A stretch of DNA of 64,000 bases. It comes from JAADHI01 sp964451325. Lineage in GTDB: Bacteria; Nitrospirota; Nitrospiria; SBBL01; JAADHI01. Positions 33,409 through 42,541 of the stretch are shown piece by piece (position 1 is the first letter of the stretch; the number at the start of each line of letters is the position of its first letter). The stretch is from contig CAYVHO010000014.1 of assembly GCA_964451325.1 (NCBI GenBank), positions 12,837-76,836 on the forward strand, in the 5' to 3' direction. The notes under the pieces were generated by a model that was given only the letters and a program-made list of their open reading frames with translations, was not told the origin of the DNA and ran no database searches. The translations under genes and the position numbers were made by a program.

Positions 33409-35229
33409 CTAGTCTGTTTCTTGTAACGCCACAAAAACTGCGTTTGCAATTTTTGCATTCATGGAAGGTGCATTTTTGAGTGCTTGCAAACTTGCTTCCC
33501 GAATTTTTTTTAAGCTGCCAAAGTGTTTTAAAAGAGCCCTTCGTCTCACCGGGCCGATGCCTTCCACTTTTTGCAGGGGTGTTTCCGTCATTGCTTTATT
33601 TCTTATTTTACGATGATACGATATCGCAAAGCGGTGGGCCTCATCTCGCACACGCATGAGCAAGTGGGTTGCCGGATCCCCCGGAGGCAGTGCAATAGGA
33701 TCACTTTCATAAGGCAGAAAAACCCGCTCGAAACGCTCGCCGCGTTCTTTGGCAAGGCCAATGAGATCAATCGCCCCCAAACCATAGTCTTGCAGTACAG
33801 GATCGACCGAAGACAATTGGCCCAAACCCCCGTCGATTAAAATGAGATCGGGTTGTTTTGTTTCTTTCTGTGTGTCTTCTTTTTTTCTGAATCTGCGTGA
33901 AAGCACTTCCGCCATCATGCCAAAATCGTTGGCGCCTTCAATGGTTTTGATCTTAAAATGACGATAGTCTGATTTCAAAGGCAGGCCATTCTCAAAAACA
34001 ACCATCGAGCCGACCGCGTGTGTGCCCATGATATTTGAAATATCATAGCCTTCAATCCGTGTGGGCAATTTTTTTAAGTGTAGTAAATCCTGTAACATCA
34101 CCAGTTCGGTCTGCCCACCGGCGCGAACCTTTTTTTGTCCCGAAAGCCCATGCTCTGCATTGTCTTTTGCCAATTGCAGTAGATCTTTTTTTTTGCCACG
34201 TTTTGGGCAGATGAGATGCACCGATCCGCCTCTTTGATTTGAAAGCCACTGCTGTAATAATGGTGTTCCTCGCAAATCAAAGGGCAGCAGTATCTCAGAG
34301 GGAACGAGCCCCTCTTTGTGGTAAAACTGCTGGACAAAACCGGTGCAAAGTGCCTCATCTGAAATTTCAGAAACCTGTTCAAAAAAGAAATCTTTTCGAC
34401 CGATGACCTTGCCGCCGCGCACAAAAATAACGTGAATCTCGGCCAAATTCCCATCACGCGCAAGCCCGATCACATCCTGATCGGTTATTTTTGAGGAAGT
34501 AATGCGCTGATGTTCTAAGGCACGCTCCACCCGTCGGATTTGATCTCGCAGACGGGCGGCCGATTCAAAATCGAGTGCATCTGCCCGTTGTTGCATTTGC
34601 ATTTTTAATGTTTTGATCAAGGCTTTGTCTTTTCCTTCTAAAAAAAGAATCAGCTGGGCAATCATTTCGCGATATTCGCCCTGGCTTTGATACCCTGTGC
34701 AGGGGGCCAGACAGCGTTTGATTTCGTATTCGATACAGGGACGGTCAAGTTTGCCATCAATCTTGATGGTGCAATTGGGGATGGGAAAAATACGTCTGAT
34801 AAGGCCCATGATTTCACGCAAGCCTCCACCGGGCACATAAGGTCCAAAATAACGTGCGCCGTCCTGTTTTAATTTTCTGACTTTTTCGAGTCGGGGGTAG
34901 TTTTCCAGAATCGGAAGCCTCAGCAGGGGATAGTTTTTGTCGTCTCGCAAGGTGACGTTGTACTTGGGGCGATGACGTTTGATGAGGTTATTTTCAAGAA
35001 TGAGCGCTTCGAGTTCCGAACCCGTAACGATGGTTTCAAGATCCACAATCCGCGCAATCATCGACGCAATCCGAGGTGTGACATCTCGGCTGGATTGAAA
35101 ATAACTCCGCACCCGATTGGCCAGAATTTTTGCTTTTCCCACGTAGAGCACTTCGCCGCGTGCGCCCTTCATGAGATAGACGCCGGGTGATTTGGAAAGG
35201 GTGTCTAGTTTTTCGTTTATTGTCATCAC
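33409..35229 (-). CDS. uvrC: Excinuclease ABC subunit C
   Basis: Dual-incision nuclease of nucleotide excision repair. The 606-residue product has the GIY-YIG domain at the N-terminus (SPGVYLMKGARGEVLYVGKAK), a UVR motif (about 195-230), the RNase H-like second nuclease core (EGYDISNIMGTHAVGSMVVFENG and LILIDGGLGQLS), and a helix-hairpin-helix end (VEGIGPVRRRALLKHFGSL). Full length. It converges on the response regulator gene with 7 nt between stops. Confidence 0.97.
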   Translation of the reverse strand: MMTINEKLDTLSKSPGVYLMKGARGEVLYVGKAKILANRVRSYFQSSRDVTPRIASMIARIVDLETIVTGSELEALILENNLIKRHRPKYNVTLRDDKNYPLLRLPILENYPRLEKVRKLKQDGARYFGPYVPGGGLREIMGLIRRIFPIPNCTIKIDGKLDRPCIEYEIKRCLAPCTGYQSQGEYREMIAQLILFLEGKDKALIKTLKMQMQQRADALDFESAARLRDQIRRVERALEHQRITSSKITDQDVIGLARDGNLAEIHVIFVRGGKVIGRKDFFFEQVSEISDEALCTGFVQQFYHKEGLVPSEILLPFDLRGTPLLQQWLSNQRGGSVHLICPKRGKKKDLLQLAKDNAEHGLSGQKKVRAGGQTELVMLQDLLHLKKLPTRIEGYDISNIMGTHAVGSMVVFENGLPLKSDYRHFKIKTIEGANDFGMMAEVLSRRFRKKEDTQKETKQPDLILIDGGLGQLSSVDPVLQDYGLGAIDLIGLAKERGERFERVFLPYESDPIALPPGDPATHLLMRVRDEAHRFAISYHRKIRNKAMTETPLQKVEGIGPVRRRALLKHFGSLKKIREASLQALKNAPSMNAKIANAVFVALQETD

Positions 35230-35475
35230 GATTGGTTTACAATATCATCTCGTGAATAACAAGCATATTATGCATGGCTTTGAGATTGTATTTGGGTCAA
35301 TTGGGTGCTTCAAAAACGGTTGTTTCTCAGTCGGGGGAAAGGCACAGGTTCTAAGCCTGAATTAAATAAAGAGATGTGGTCTATTTTCAGTTTGTCGATA
35401 AGCGACCCGAATCGATTGCTCAAAGCAAGAACAGTTAATAGGCCAGGGAGTTGTAAACTTTTCAGGAAATAACTC

Positions 35476-35539
35476 TTAACTCGGCAACTATAAAAGATCG
35501 CCTATGCTGCATGGGCGATGCTTTTAGTTGCCGAGTTAA
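35476..35539. repeat. Long imperfect inverted repeat
   Basis: TTAACTCGGCAACTA (35476-35490) is fully complementary to TAGTTGCCGAGTTAA (35525-35539). Inner AAAG and ATCGCC/GGCGAT blocks also pair around small bulges, giving about 25 paired positions around the loop TATGCTGCAT. No T run follows. It could be a mobile-element end, a recombination site or a folded RNA. Confidence 0.6.
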
Positions 35540-35679
35540 TAACAAGTATTAGAGTTAACGCAGAAGAAGTCCCAAACTTAGTTGAAATTGAGCTTTGACC
35601 TCCGGGCCTGTATTGTAGGTTTTGCAATCTGCGAAACCGCAAGACAGACAAAGCAAAGCACGGAGGCCACATGAGCTAT

Positions 35680-35820
35680 AGTTGAACTGAGTCAATGTGT
35701 AGAAAAAAACTGGCGAAAGCTGCGAGGATTTGACTCTCTGGGCAAAGTCATTGCGGGAGTTCAATTTAAGGACGAAATCGAGATAAAGCAGACTGAAAAG
35801 CCAGCCCAGATTGCCGCTTG
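35680..35820 (+). pseudogene. C-terminal remnant of a transposase (IS256/Mutator-like)
   Basis: A frame from about 35680 to TGA at 35818-35820 reads VELSQCVEKNWRKLRGFDSL and then GKVIAGVQFKDEIE, ending QIAA. This has the feel of the extreme C-terminus of IS256-type transposases (W-x-x-L-x-G-x-x-x-L-x-x-V-I-x-G-V-x-F). An in-frame TGA lies upstream and no N-terminal part is present, so it is a fragment. The following ATACATCACATTTGACAATA may be the old right end of the element. Family assignment is from memory. Confidence 0.45.
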
Positions 35821-35881
35821 ATCAATGCTTCATACATCACATTTGACAATAACTCTAAAACCCTGACGAGGGGAAGATATT

Positions 35882-38800
35882 ATGGAATCTAATGTGCGGA
35901 ATGATTTAAATTTGAAGTGTGAGCTCGGACAAGTAAAGATCAATGCCTCAATTGCAGAGAAAATAACCTTCGCGACCCAGCAGAATGACGTTCCTGTTAT
36001 TGCTGACCTAAATATCATAAATACCACCGAAAGTTTACTTGAGAATCTTGAGTTATCTATTTTTTGTGAACCGCCGCTTATTAAACCAAAAATTTGGAAA
36101 ATTGATCGCTTGGATCCTGATGGAGAGTCTCGGATTAAAAGCCGATCTATTTCTTTGTCTGGCGGGATGCTCTCACAACTGACGGAACGCATGAAGGCTC
36201 AGGTAACACTTGAGTTGAAACAAGGTGATAAAGTTTTAACCAGCGAGCAGTTCGATTTAACAGGCTTGGCAAAAAATGAATGGGGAGGTGCGTCCCATAT
36301 GCCAGAACTTCTGTCGGCTTTTATCATGCCGAATGATCCAGCGGTTAGTAAAATCCTTAAAGAAGCAGGAGAAACGCTAAGGTCGGCAGGGTTTAGGCCA
36401 GCATTAGATGGTTATCAATCTAAATCAAGGAAACGTGTTTGGCAGGTCGTATCTTCTGTGTGGTCTTCCATCTCTGCGATGAGAATGGTTTATGCCGAGC
36501 CACCTTCGAGTTTTGAAAAAGAAGGTCAAAAGGTTAGAACCCCAAGCGAAATGATGGAAAATGGCTTGGCGACGTGTCTTGATACCACATTGTTATTTGC
36601 GTCTGCACTTGAACAAGCAGGCTTATATCCAATTGTTGCATTTACCAAAGGTCATGCCTTTTGTGGCGTATGGTTGCAACCACAACATCTACCATCTTTG
36701 ACGATAGATGATCCAACAGATTTAAGAAAATATATTGCTTTAAAAGAATTGGTTTTGTTTGAAACCACGTTCGTTACCAATGAACCACCGGTGTCTTTTT
36801 CCAAGGCTATAGCGGAGGCAAATAGACAGATTTCAGAGGAACATGAAGCTGAGTTTGTGTATGCCATAGACGTTAAGAGAGCGCGAGGGTACGGAATATC
36901 CCCGCTGGCTTCAATCATAGAAAAAGTTGCACGAAATGTGGATGGTGCAGAGACGAGTATTCAGGTGAATTTGGGTATAGAAGAGGCACCAGAACTACCT
37001 TCTTTCGACTTGGGGATTGATGACTCTCCGCAACCTGATACTCCAGAAACAAGGCTAGATCACTGGAAAAGGAAACTTCTCGATCTTACCAAGAGGAACA
37101 GGCTTTTGAATCTTAAGCCATCTAAAACGGCAATTAAACTACATTGCTCAAATCCGGCTATTTTAGAGGATAAGTTGGCGGCTGGTAAAAAGATAGTTGT
37201 TATTCCAATGGAAAAACTATCCGGTGAGAAAGGTGAGCGTGATAACGACCTGTTCGTTGAAAGAACAGGTAAGGATTTTAAAAAGAGTTTTATTGAGTCT
37301 GCCTTAGAACGTAATGAAATAGTATCAGACCTTGAGCAAAAAGACCTTGATGCGGGGATGGTGCAATTGTACAGAAAAGCCCGTACGGACATCCAGGAAG
37401 GCGGTGCTAACACGCTATACCTCGCGCTTGGTATATTGAAATGGAAGCAATCAGAGCATGAGGAGCGCGTATACAGGGCACCCCTTATTCTTTTACCTGT
37501 AAAACTTGAGCGAAAAAGTGCGGCCTCAAGGGTAAAAATCGTACTCCATGACGATGAGCCAGTATTCAACATGACCCTGCTTGAGATGTTACGGCAGGAT
37601 TTTGAGTTAAATATTCCGCAGTTAGAAGAGGAATTACCGAAAGACCACTCAGGTATTGATATTCCTTTGATTTGGGGATGGGTAAGGAAAGCTGTAAGGG
37701 ATGTGCCGGGCTTTGAGGTTGTAGAGGAAATTGTTTTAAGTACGTTTTCCTTTGCTAAATATCTTATGTGGAAGGATTTAGCTGATAGAACCGATATACT
37801 TAAACAAAACCCATTCGTTCAGCATCTTATAGATCACCCGCGTGACGCCTATGATAACTCGGCATCTTTTCTACAACCAGATGAAATAGATGAAAAAATA
37901 CAGCCTTCTGAATTGTTTATGCCGTTACAGGCAGACAGTTCTCAGATCGTAGCTGTTCATGCCTCATCTCAGAGTGGGGATTTTGTTTTGGAGGGGCCGC
38001 CGGGAACCGGAAAATCACAAACAATTTCCAATATTATTGCTCATAATCTAGCGATAGGCCGCAGAGTTCTCTTCGTTTCTGAAAAAATGGCAGCGCTTGA
38101 AGTTGTTTACAAACGATTATGTGATCAAGGATTGGGTGATTTCTGTTTAGAACTTCATTCCAGCAAAGCCAATAAAAAAGAAGTTTTAAATCAGCTTGGA
38201 AACTCTTGGCACAAGAGATCGAAGCATACTCAATCCGAATGGCATGAGCAGGCTGAAAACCTATCTAAAATCAAAAAAGATTTAAATGGTTTGGTTAAGG
38301 CGTTGCATAGTTCTGGGCCAACAGGCGTAAGCCCTCGCCAAGCGATAGGCCGTGCTGCAAAGTGGAGTGATTTACATCGTTTCCGTTTGGACTGGCCAAA
38401 TGAAATCAGTTCTGACTATGCGACAGATAAGGATGGACTAAAAAAGTTAGAAGATATTGCAAGGCGTCTTGGTCAAACATTCGGTGAGTTAGACAACAAA
38501 GATCGTGAAGTCTTTGCAGAGATACGGCGATCAGAATGGTCGAATGCTTGGCAGGGAAATATTATCGCAAAAGCAAAGAGTTTAGTAACGGTCATTAATT
38601 CTCTTATTGAGGCCTTGTCCCAATTTTCTCAGAAATCTGGTTTGCCAGAAATGCAGATAAAAACCATATCTAAAGTTCATGGAATGGCTTTGCTTGCCGA
38701 ACAAATCCCAAATGCGGCAAAACACGATTTATCTTATGCAATGGATACTAATTACGCAGACGTTTTCGAGTGTCTGGGAAAGAGCATCCAATTGTATGAG

Positions 38801-41764
38801 TCCTATCACTCAGATAAGGAAATGCTCTCGTGCGAATACAATGACGATAGAATTCTTGATGCACCAATTGACCAACTACTTGCCACATACGAAGTCATAA
38901 AATCTCAGCCATGGGGAATTGAGCATATTAAGCATTGGCTTTTTGTAAGAGAAGTAAGGAAGTCTTTTGGGTTGTTTGTAAACCCAAGCCTTGAAAAAGA
39001 CCTTGTTGTCCTAAAAAGACTTCAAGAATGTAGGTTAAAGATGCAACAAATTTCATCTGAACTGCCGCCCAATACACCTTGGAAAGATTTACAAACAAAT
39101 ATTGAAAAAGCAGATGAAAGTCTTAACACGGCGCAAGCCATTAGAAAAGCCATGGCACAAATCATAGAAAACGTAGATGATTTGAGTGAATTACGTCAGA
39201 AAGTCCAAAAGATATTTATTGAAGGCCGGGAACTGCTTCAAGATGGTCTGCCTATTTCATCTTCTGGAGTAAGTTTGCAAGATAAAATGGCCTCTTTTGA
39301 AAAATTATATAGCGAGTTTGTTACAGAAATTGATGGCATTAGCGATAACAATCAAAACATTGAAGAATTAGGCAAGAAAGCCAGCGCAATGATTGATATA
39401 CAGCCCCATATTAACGCTTGGTGCAGATGGCAGGCTGTTTGTCGAGAGGCTGAGGCCAGCGGACTTAAGGGTTTACTCCATGCACTTGAAAATGAAGTTG
39501 TAGAACCTCCTAATTCTCTAAATGCATTTAAAACAGCATATTGTGTGTGGCTTGCACCAATCCTTCAAGACCAACGGCCAGAATTAAGAACTTTTTCTGC
39601 ATTGGAACATGAAGGTAAAATTCAAGAATTCCGAAAACTTGATCAAAGAATGTCTGAGCTGTCCGTTGACTATATCCGAGCAAAACTAAGTGGTGATATT
39701 CCTGATCCTCAAGATAAAAATCGCCCTGCCGGTTACGGAATATTGCAAAGAGAGTTGCAAAAAAAAATGCGTCATAAGCCTGTACGCCAGCTAGTTCACG
39801 AGATGGGAGATGCTTTAACATCCTTAACACCATGTCTTTTAATGAGTCCTCTTTCAGTCGCTCAATTTTTGGAAGCAGATAGCAGCTTATTCGATTTGGT
39901 CGTCTTTGATGAAGCGTCTCAAATTACAGTTTGGGATGCTATAGGTGCCATTGCACGGGCTAAGAACGCTATTGTTGTTGGTGATCCAAAGCAAATGCCT
40001 CCATCAAATTTCTTTGATCGAGCAGCCTCTGATGATCAGGAGGAAGATAGTAATTTTGACGACCTTGAAAGTATTTTGGATGAGGCATTGGCCGCTAGTG
40101 TCAAACTTCACAGACTTACCGGACATTATCGAAGCAGACATGAGAGTCTGATTGCCTTTTCTAACCACCGTTACTACAAAGGTGATTTGGTTACCTATCC
40201 ATCTGCTGAAACAAAGCAGAGTGCAGTTTCACTTGTAAGATGTGATGGTTTGTATCAAAGAGGTCGAGGCCGAACAAATCCTGATGAAGCCAAGACTATA
40301 GTTAAGGAGGTTGTTGAACGCCTGAACGATGAGGAATTGAGTCAATACAGCATCGGTGTCGTCACCTTAAATTCCGAACAACAAAGATTGATTGATGATC
40401 TTTTGGATCATGAACGCAGAAAAAGCCCGGATTTAGAGAGGTTTTTTAATGATGATGTAGAAGAACCAGTTTTTGTGAAAAATCTAGAGACGGTTCAGGG
40501 TGACCAAAGAGATGTCATCTTATTGAGTGTTGGCTATGGGCCCGACACCCCCGGTGCATCAACTATGTCTATGAATTTTGGCCCTCTTAACCGCAAGGGC
40601 GGTGAAAGACGGCTTAATGTTGCGATTACCCGTGCAACCTCGGAAGTGTTGATTTTCGCAAGTTTTGACCCGTCTATGATCGATTTAACGAGAACATCAG
40701 CAAATGCCGTGCGTGATCTTAAGCATTATCTTGAGTTTGCAGATAGAGGGCCTGCCGCATTAGGAGAAGCTGTTCTAAGCGTTGGGGGTATGGATACATA
40801 CGATTCAGACCTTGAAGAAGCGATTGCAGATGCCATACGCAAAAAGGGATGGACGGTTCACACACAAATCGGAGTGTCAAAATTCCGTATTGATTTGGGA
40901 ATTGTGCATCCAAACCATCCCGGTAAGTATCTCGCTGGTATTGAGTGTGATGGTGCAACCTACCATAGCTCTCCTTCGGCCAGAGATAGAGATCGTGTAC
41001 GCCATGCAATATTAGAAAACCTCGGTTGGAGCCTTGTGCGCATATGGTCAACTGACTACTGGAATGATTCGAAGAAAGCAATTGAGCAAGTCGATGAGCG
41101 TTTAAATCAATTATTGGAGCAGGATAGACAAAAAGAAACTGAGCAGGAACAAAAGCTGAAGCGACAAGCTGATGAAGTAGTTATTGCTGATAAATCAGAG
41201 GACTTAGGTAATGACAATGTTGTACCGTTTATTAAAGAGGAGTCGACGCTAACGAAAAATAAAGATATTCTGTCTGAGAAAGTGAAAAAAAATCTTTCTC
41301 CAGATTCTTTTTATGACGATGAATATCTTCCTGTTATAGAAGAAATTAGCAAGAGCTTCATAGACCAGACGGGGCCTATTACGTTTAAATATTTGAGCAC
41401 CAAGGTTGCCCGTATCCACGGTTTTCAGAGAACAGGCTCTCAAATTAAAAAGCAGGTATGGGCTGCTATTCATAGAAAGCGAAGTCATAATAAGACGCCA
41501 GATCAACAAACGGTTTTCTGGCCGGAAGGCGTAAAGATCAAGGAAGTATATGACTTTAACGGTATAAAGAACGATGGTAAAAGAGTTTGGTCAGATGTCC
41601 CATACCCTGAAAAACTGGGTTTGGCCGTATCTGTAATCAGTAAAAACTCTTCTAATCCAGTTGAAAAAATGGCTTCTATTATCGGTCTGGGGCGGTTGAG
41701 ACAGGCAACAAAAAAAGAGTTTGAAATGCTTTTGAAAAAAGCAGAAAAAATACATAAGAGCTAA
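35882..41764 (+). CDS. Transglutaminase-like / DUF4011 / SF1 helicase / Vsr-like nuclease / DUF3320 protein
   Basis: A 1960-residue multidomain protein. Region 220-290 has a transglutaminase-like triad pattern: Cys in LATCLDTTLLFASALEQAGL, His in KGHAFCGVWL, Asp in TIDDPTD. DUF4011 begins near 390 (HWKRKLLDLTKRNRLLNL). The SF1 (COG1112-type) helicase has Walker A GPPGTGKSQTISNII (about 703), Walker B VVFDEASQI (about 1339), GDPKQMPPS, the TVQGDQRDVILLS motif and VAITRAT (about 1579). A Vsr/MTES_1575-like nuclease follows (about 1640-1735: SDLEEAIADAI, RIDLGIVHP, GIECDGATYHSS). DUF3320 lies near 1806-1880. GAGGGG precedes ATG by 8 nt. Such helicase-nuclease giants occur in defence islands; a role against foreign DNA or RNA is inferred. 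A transposase remnant and foreign-looking codon use suggest transfer. Confidence 0.9.
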   Translation: MESNVRNDLNLKCELGQVKINASIAEKITFATQQNDVPVIADLNIINTTESLLENLELSIFCEPPLIKPKIWKIDRLDPDGESRIKSRSISLSGGMLSQLTERMKAQVTLELKQGDKVLTSEQFDLTGLAKNEWGGASHMPELLSAFIMPNDPAVSKILKEAGETLRSAGFRPALDGYQSKSRKRVWQVVSSVWSSISAMRMVYAEPPSSFEKEGQKVRTPSEMMENGLATCLDTTLLFASALEQAGLYPIVAFTKGHAFCGVWLQPQHLPSLTIDDPTDLRKYIALKELVLFETTFVTNEPPVSFSKAIAEANRQISEEHEAEFVYAIDVKRARGYGISPLASIIEKVARNVDGAETSIQVNLGIEEAPELPSFDLGIDDSPQPDTPETRLDHWKRKLLDLTKRNRLLNLKPSKTAIKLHCSNPAILEDKLAAGKKIVVIPMEKLSGEKGERDNDLFVERTGKDFKKSFIESALERNEIVSDLEQKDLDAGMVQLYRKARTDIQEGGANTLYLALGILKWKQSEHEERVYRAPLILLPVKLERKSAASRVKIVLHDDEPVFNMTLLEMLRQDFELNIPQLEEELPKDHSGIDIPLIWGWVRKAVRDVPGFEVVEEIVLSTFSFAKYLMWKDLADRTDILKQNPFVQHLIDHPRDAYDNSASFLQPDEIDEKIQPSELFMPLQADSSQIVAVHASSQSGDFVLEGPPGTGKSQTISNIIAHNLAIGRRVLFVSEKMAALEVVYKRLCDQGLGDFCLELHSSKANKKEVLNQLGNSWHKRSKHTQSEWHEQAENLSKIKKDLNGLVKALHSSGPTGVSPRQAIGRAAKWSDLHRFRLDWPNEISSDYATDKDGLKKLEDIARRLGQTFGELDNKDREVFAEIRRSEWSNAWQGNIIAKAKSLVTVINSLIEALSQFSQKSGLPEMQIKTISKVHGMALLAEQIPNAAKHDLSYAMDTNYADVFECLGKSIQLYESYHSDKEMLSCEYNDDRILDAPIDQLLATYEVIKSQPWGIEHIKHWLFVREVRKSFGLFVNPSLEKDLVVLKRLQECRLKMQQISSELPPNTPWKDLQTNIEKADESLNTAQAIRKAMAQIIENVDDLSELRQKVQKIFIEGRELLQDGLPISSSGVSLQDKMASFEKLYSEFVTEIDGISDNNQNIEELGKKASAMIDIQPHINAWCRWQAVCREAEASGLKGLLHALENEVVEPPNSLNAFKTAYCVWLAPILQDQRPELRTFSALEHEGKIQEFRKLDQRMSELSVDYIRAKLSGDIPDPQDKNRPAGYGILQRELQKKMRHKPVRQLVHEMGDALTSLTPCLLMSPLSVAQFLEADSSLFDLVVFDEASQITVWDAIGAIARAKNAIVVGDPKQMPPSNFFDRAASDDQEEDSNFDDLESILDEALAASVKLHRLTGHYRSRHESLIAFSNHRYYKGDLVTYPSAETKQSAVSLVRCDGLYQRGRGRTNPDEAKTIVKEVVERLNDEELSQYSIGVVTLNSEQQRLIDDLLDHERRKSPDLERFFNDDVEEPVFVKNLETVQGDQRDVILLSVGYGPDTPGASTMSMNFGPLNRKGGERRLNVAITRATSEVLIFASFDPSMIDLTRTSANAVRDLKHYLEFADRGPAALGEAVLSVGGMDTYDSDLEEAIADAIRKKGWTVHTQIGVSKFRIDLGIVHPNHPGKYLAGIECDGATYHSSPSARDRDRVRHAILENLGWSLVRIWSTDYWNDSKKAIEQVDERLNQLLEQDRQKETEQEQKLKRQADEVVIADKSEDLGNDNVVPFIKEESTLTKNKDILSEKVKKNLSPDSFYDDEYLPVIEEISKSFIDQTGPITFKYLSTKVARIHGFQRTGSQIKKQVWAAIHRKRSHNKTPDQQTVFWPEGVKIKEVYDFNGIKNDGKRVWSDVPYPEKLGLAVSVISKNSSNPVEKMASIIGLGRLRQATKKEFEMLLKKAEKIHKS

Positions 41765-41883
41765 ACTTAAAAATAGGTTCACAAGCATTAGGCGATGAAC
41801 GATTAGTTAGTGCGGCTCGTAGGTGTATCACTTGGAGGAAAATTAAAGAAAAGGCATATGGAATATTTAAGAAAAAGCCCTCG

Positions 41884-42159
41884 ATGTCAGCAGAGACCAT
41901 AGATAAACAGGTTGTGCCAGAACATCTTGAATACATAAAATCCTTCGTAGGTGTCGTGGGTGTTGATATTCGCCCGATTTTAGCAAATACCCTTACTCTT
42001 GAAGAATTTGAACAAAATATGCTGGAAAAATCTGAAGCTGGAGAGCAGAGACTATTGAAGTATATATCTCATGTTGAAGCAGGAACCATGCCCCTTAGTA
42101 TGGACATATACATAAACAGGAACAAGCTGCCACAAATTATTACGTTATTAGGTGGATAG
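41884..42159 (+). CDS. Hypothetical small protein, possibly 3' fragment
   Basis: The 91 residues (MSAETIDKQVVPEHLEYIKS to PQIITLLGG) match no family I recognise. No ribosome site precedes the ATG. The frame stays open upstream through 41765-41883 (reading GSQALGDERLVSAARRC), but has no ATG or GTG there; a GGAGG at 41832-41836 is not followed by a normal start. It could be the end of a gene truncated when the neighbouring helicase arrived, or a real small gene co-transcribed with it. Confidence 0.4.
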   Translation: MSAETIDKQVVPEHLEYIKSFVGVVGVDIRPILANTLTLEEFEQNMLEKSEAGEQRLLKYISHVEAGTMPLSMDIYINRNKLPQIITLLGG

Positions 42160-42220
42160 CTACTGGAGGATAATGCAAGAAACTCTGAAGAATTTTGAAG
42201 CTCCGGCTTTAGTCGGTGGG

Positions 42221-42457
42221 CTATTCCTCAAATCCTCCAATCGTCTTAAGCCGTTCTTCTTCAATTTTTTTCAACTTTCCTTCCAGAGCTTTGGCCTTGT
42301 TCAGAGAATTGATTTGAGGTTGAATGCTTGCATCAAAGGTTTTTTGAATGATATTTGGTGCTTTTTTTTCCTTCATATTTATGGTACTGCCTTCGCTCGA
42401 ACAAGCGACTGAAGCGGTAATACAGGCCAAAATCAGAAAATATTTTGCATTGATCAT
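42221..42457 (-). CDS. Small lipoprotein, hypothetical
   Basis: A 78-residue protein with a lipoprotein signal: MINAKYFLILACITASVACS, lipobox SVAC with Cys19. A short charged helical part (INSLNKAKALEGKLKKIEEERLK within residues 51-73) follows. AAGGAGAA lies 6-8 nt before ATG, a good ribosome site. Function unknown; it probably sits on the inner face of the outer membrane. Confidence 0.75.
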   Translation of the reverse strand: MINAKYFLILACITASVACSSEGSTINMKEKKAPNIIQKTFDASIQPQINSLNKAKALEGKLKKIEEERLKTIGGFEE

Positions 42458-42541
42458 AAATGTTCTCCTTCGCTGTAAATGGGTCTTGAATACTTCTTCA
42501 AGTTTACTGCGAAAATATGATTGTGTCTTTTTTAGGAGAAC

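Larger units (their letters stand above)
35230..35881. other. Gene-free edge of accessory island
   Basis: About 650 bp between uvrC and the giant helicase gene. It contains a long imperfect hairpin (35476-35539) and a transposase remnant (35680-35820). I see no intact gene. From here to about 42200 the codon usage changes to more AGA/AGG and AT-rich codons. Confidence 0.6.
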
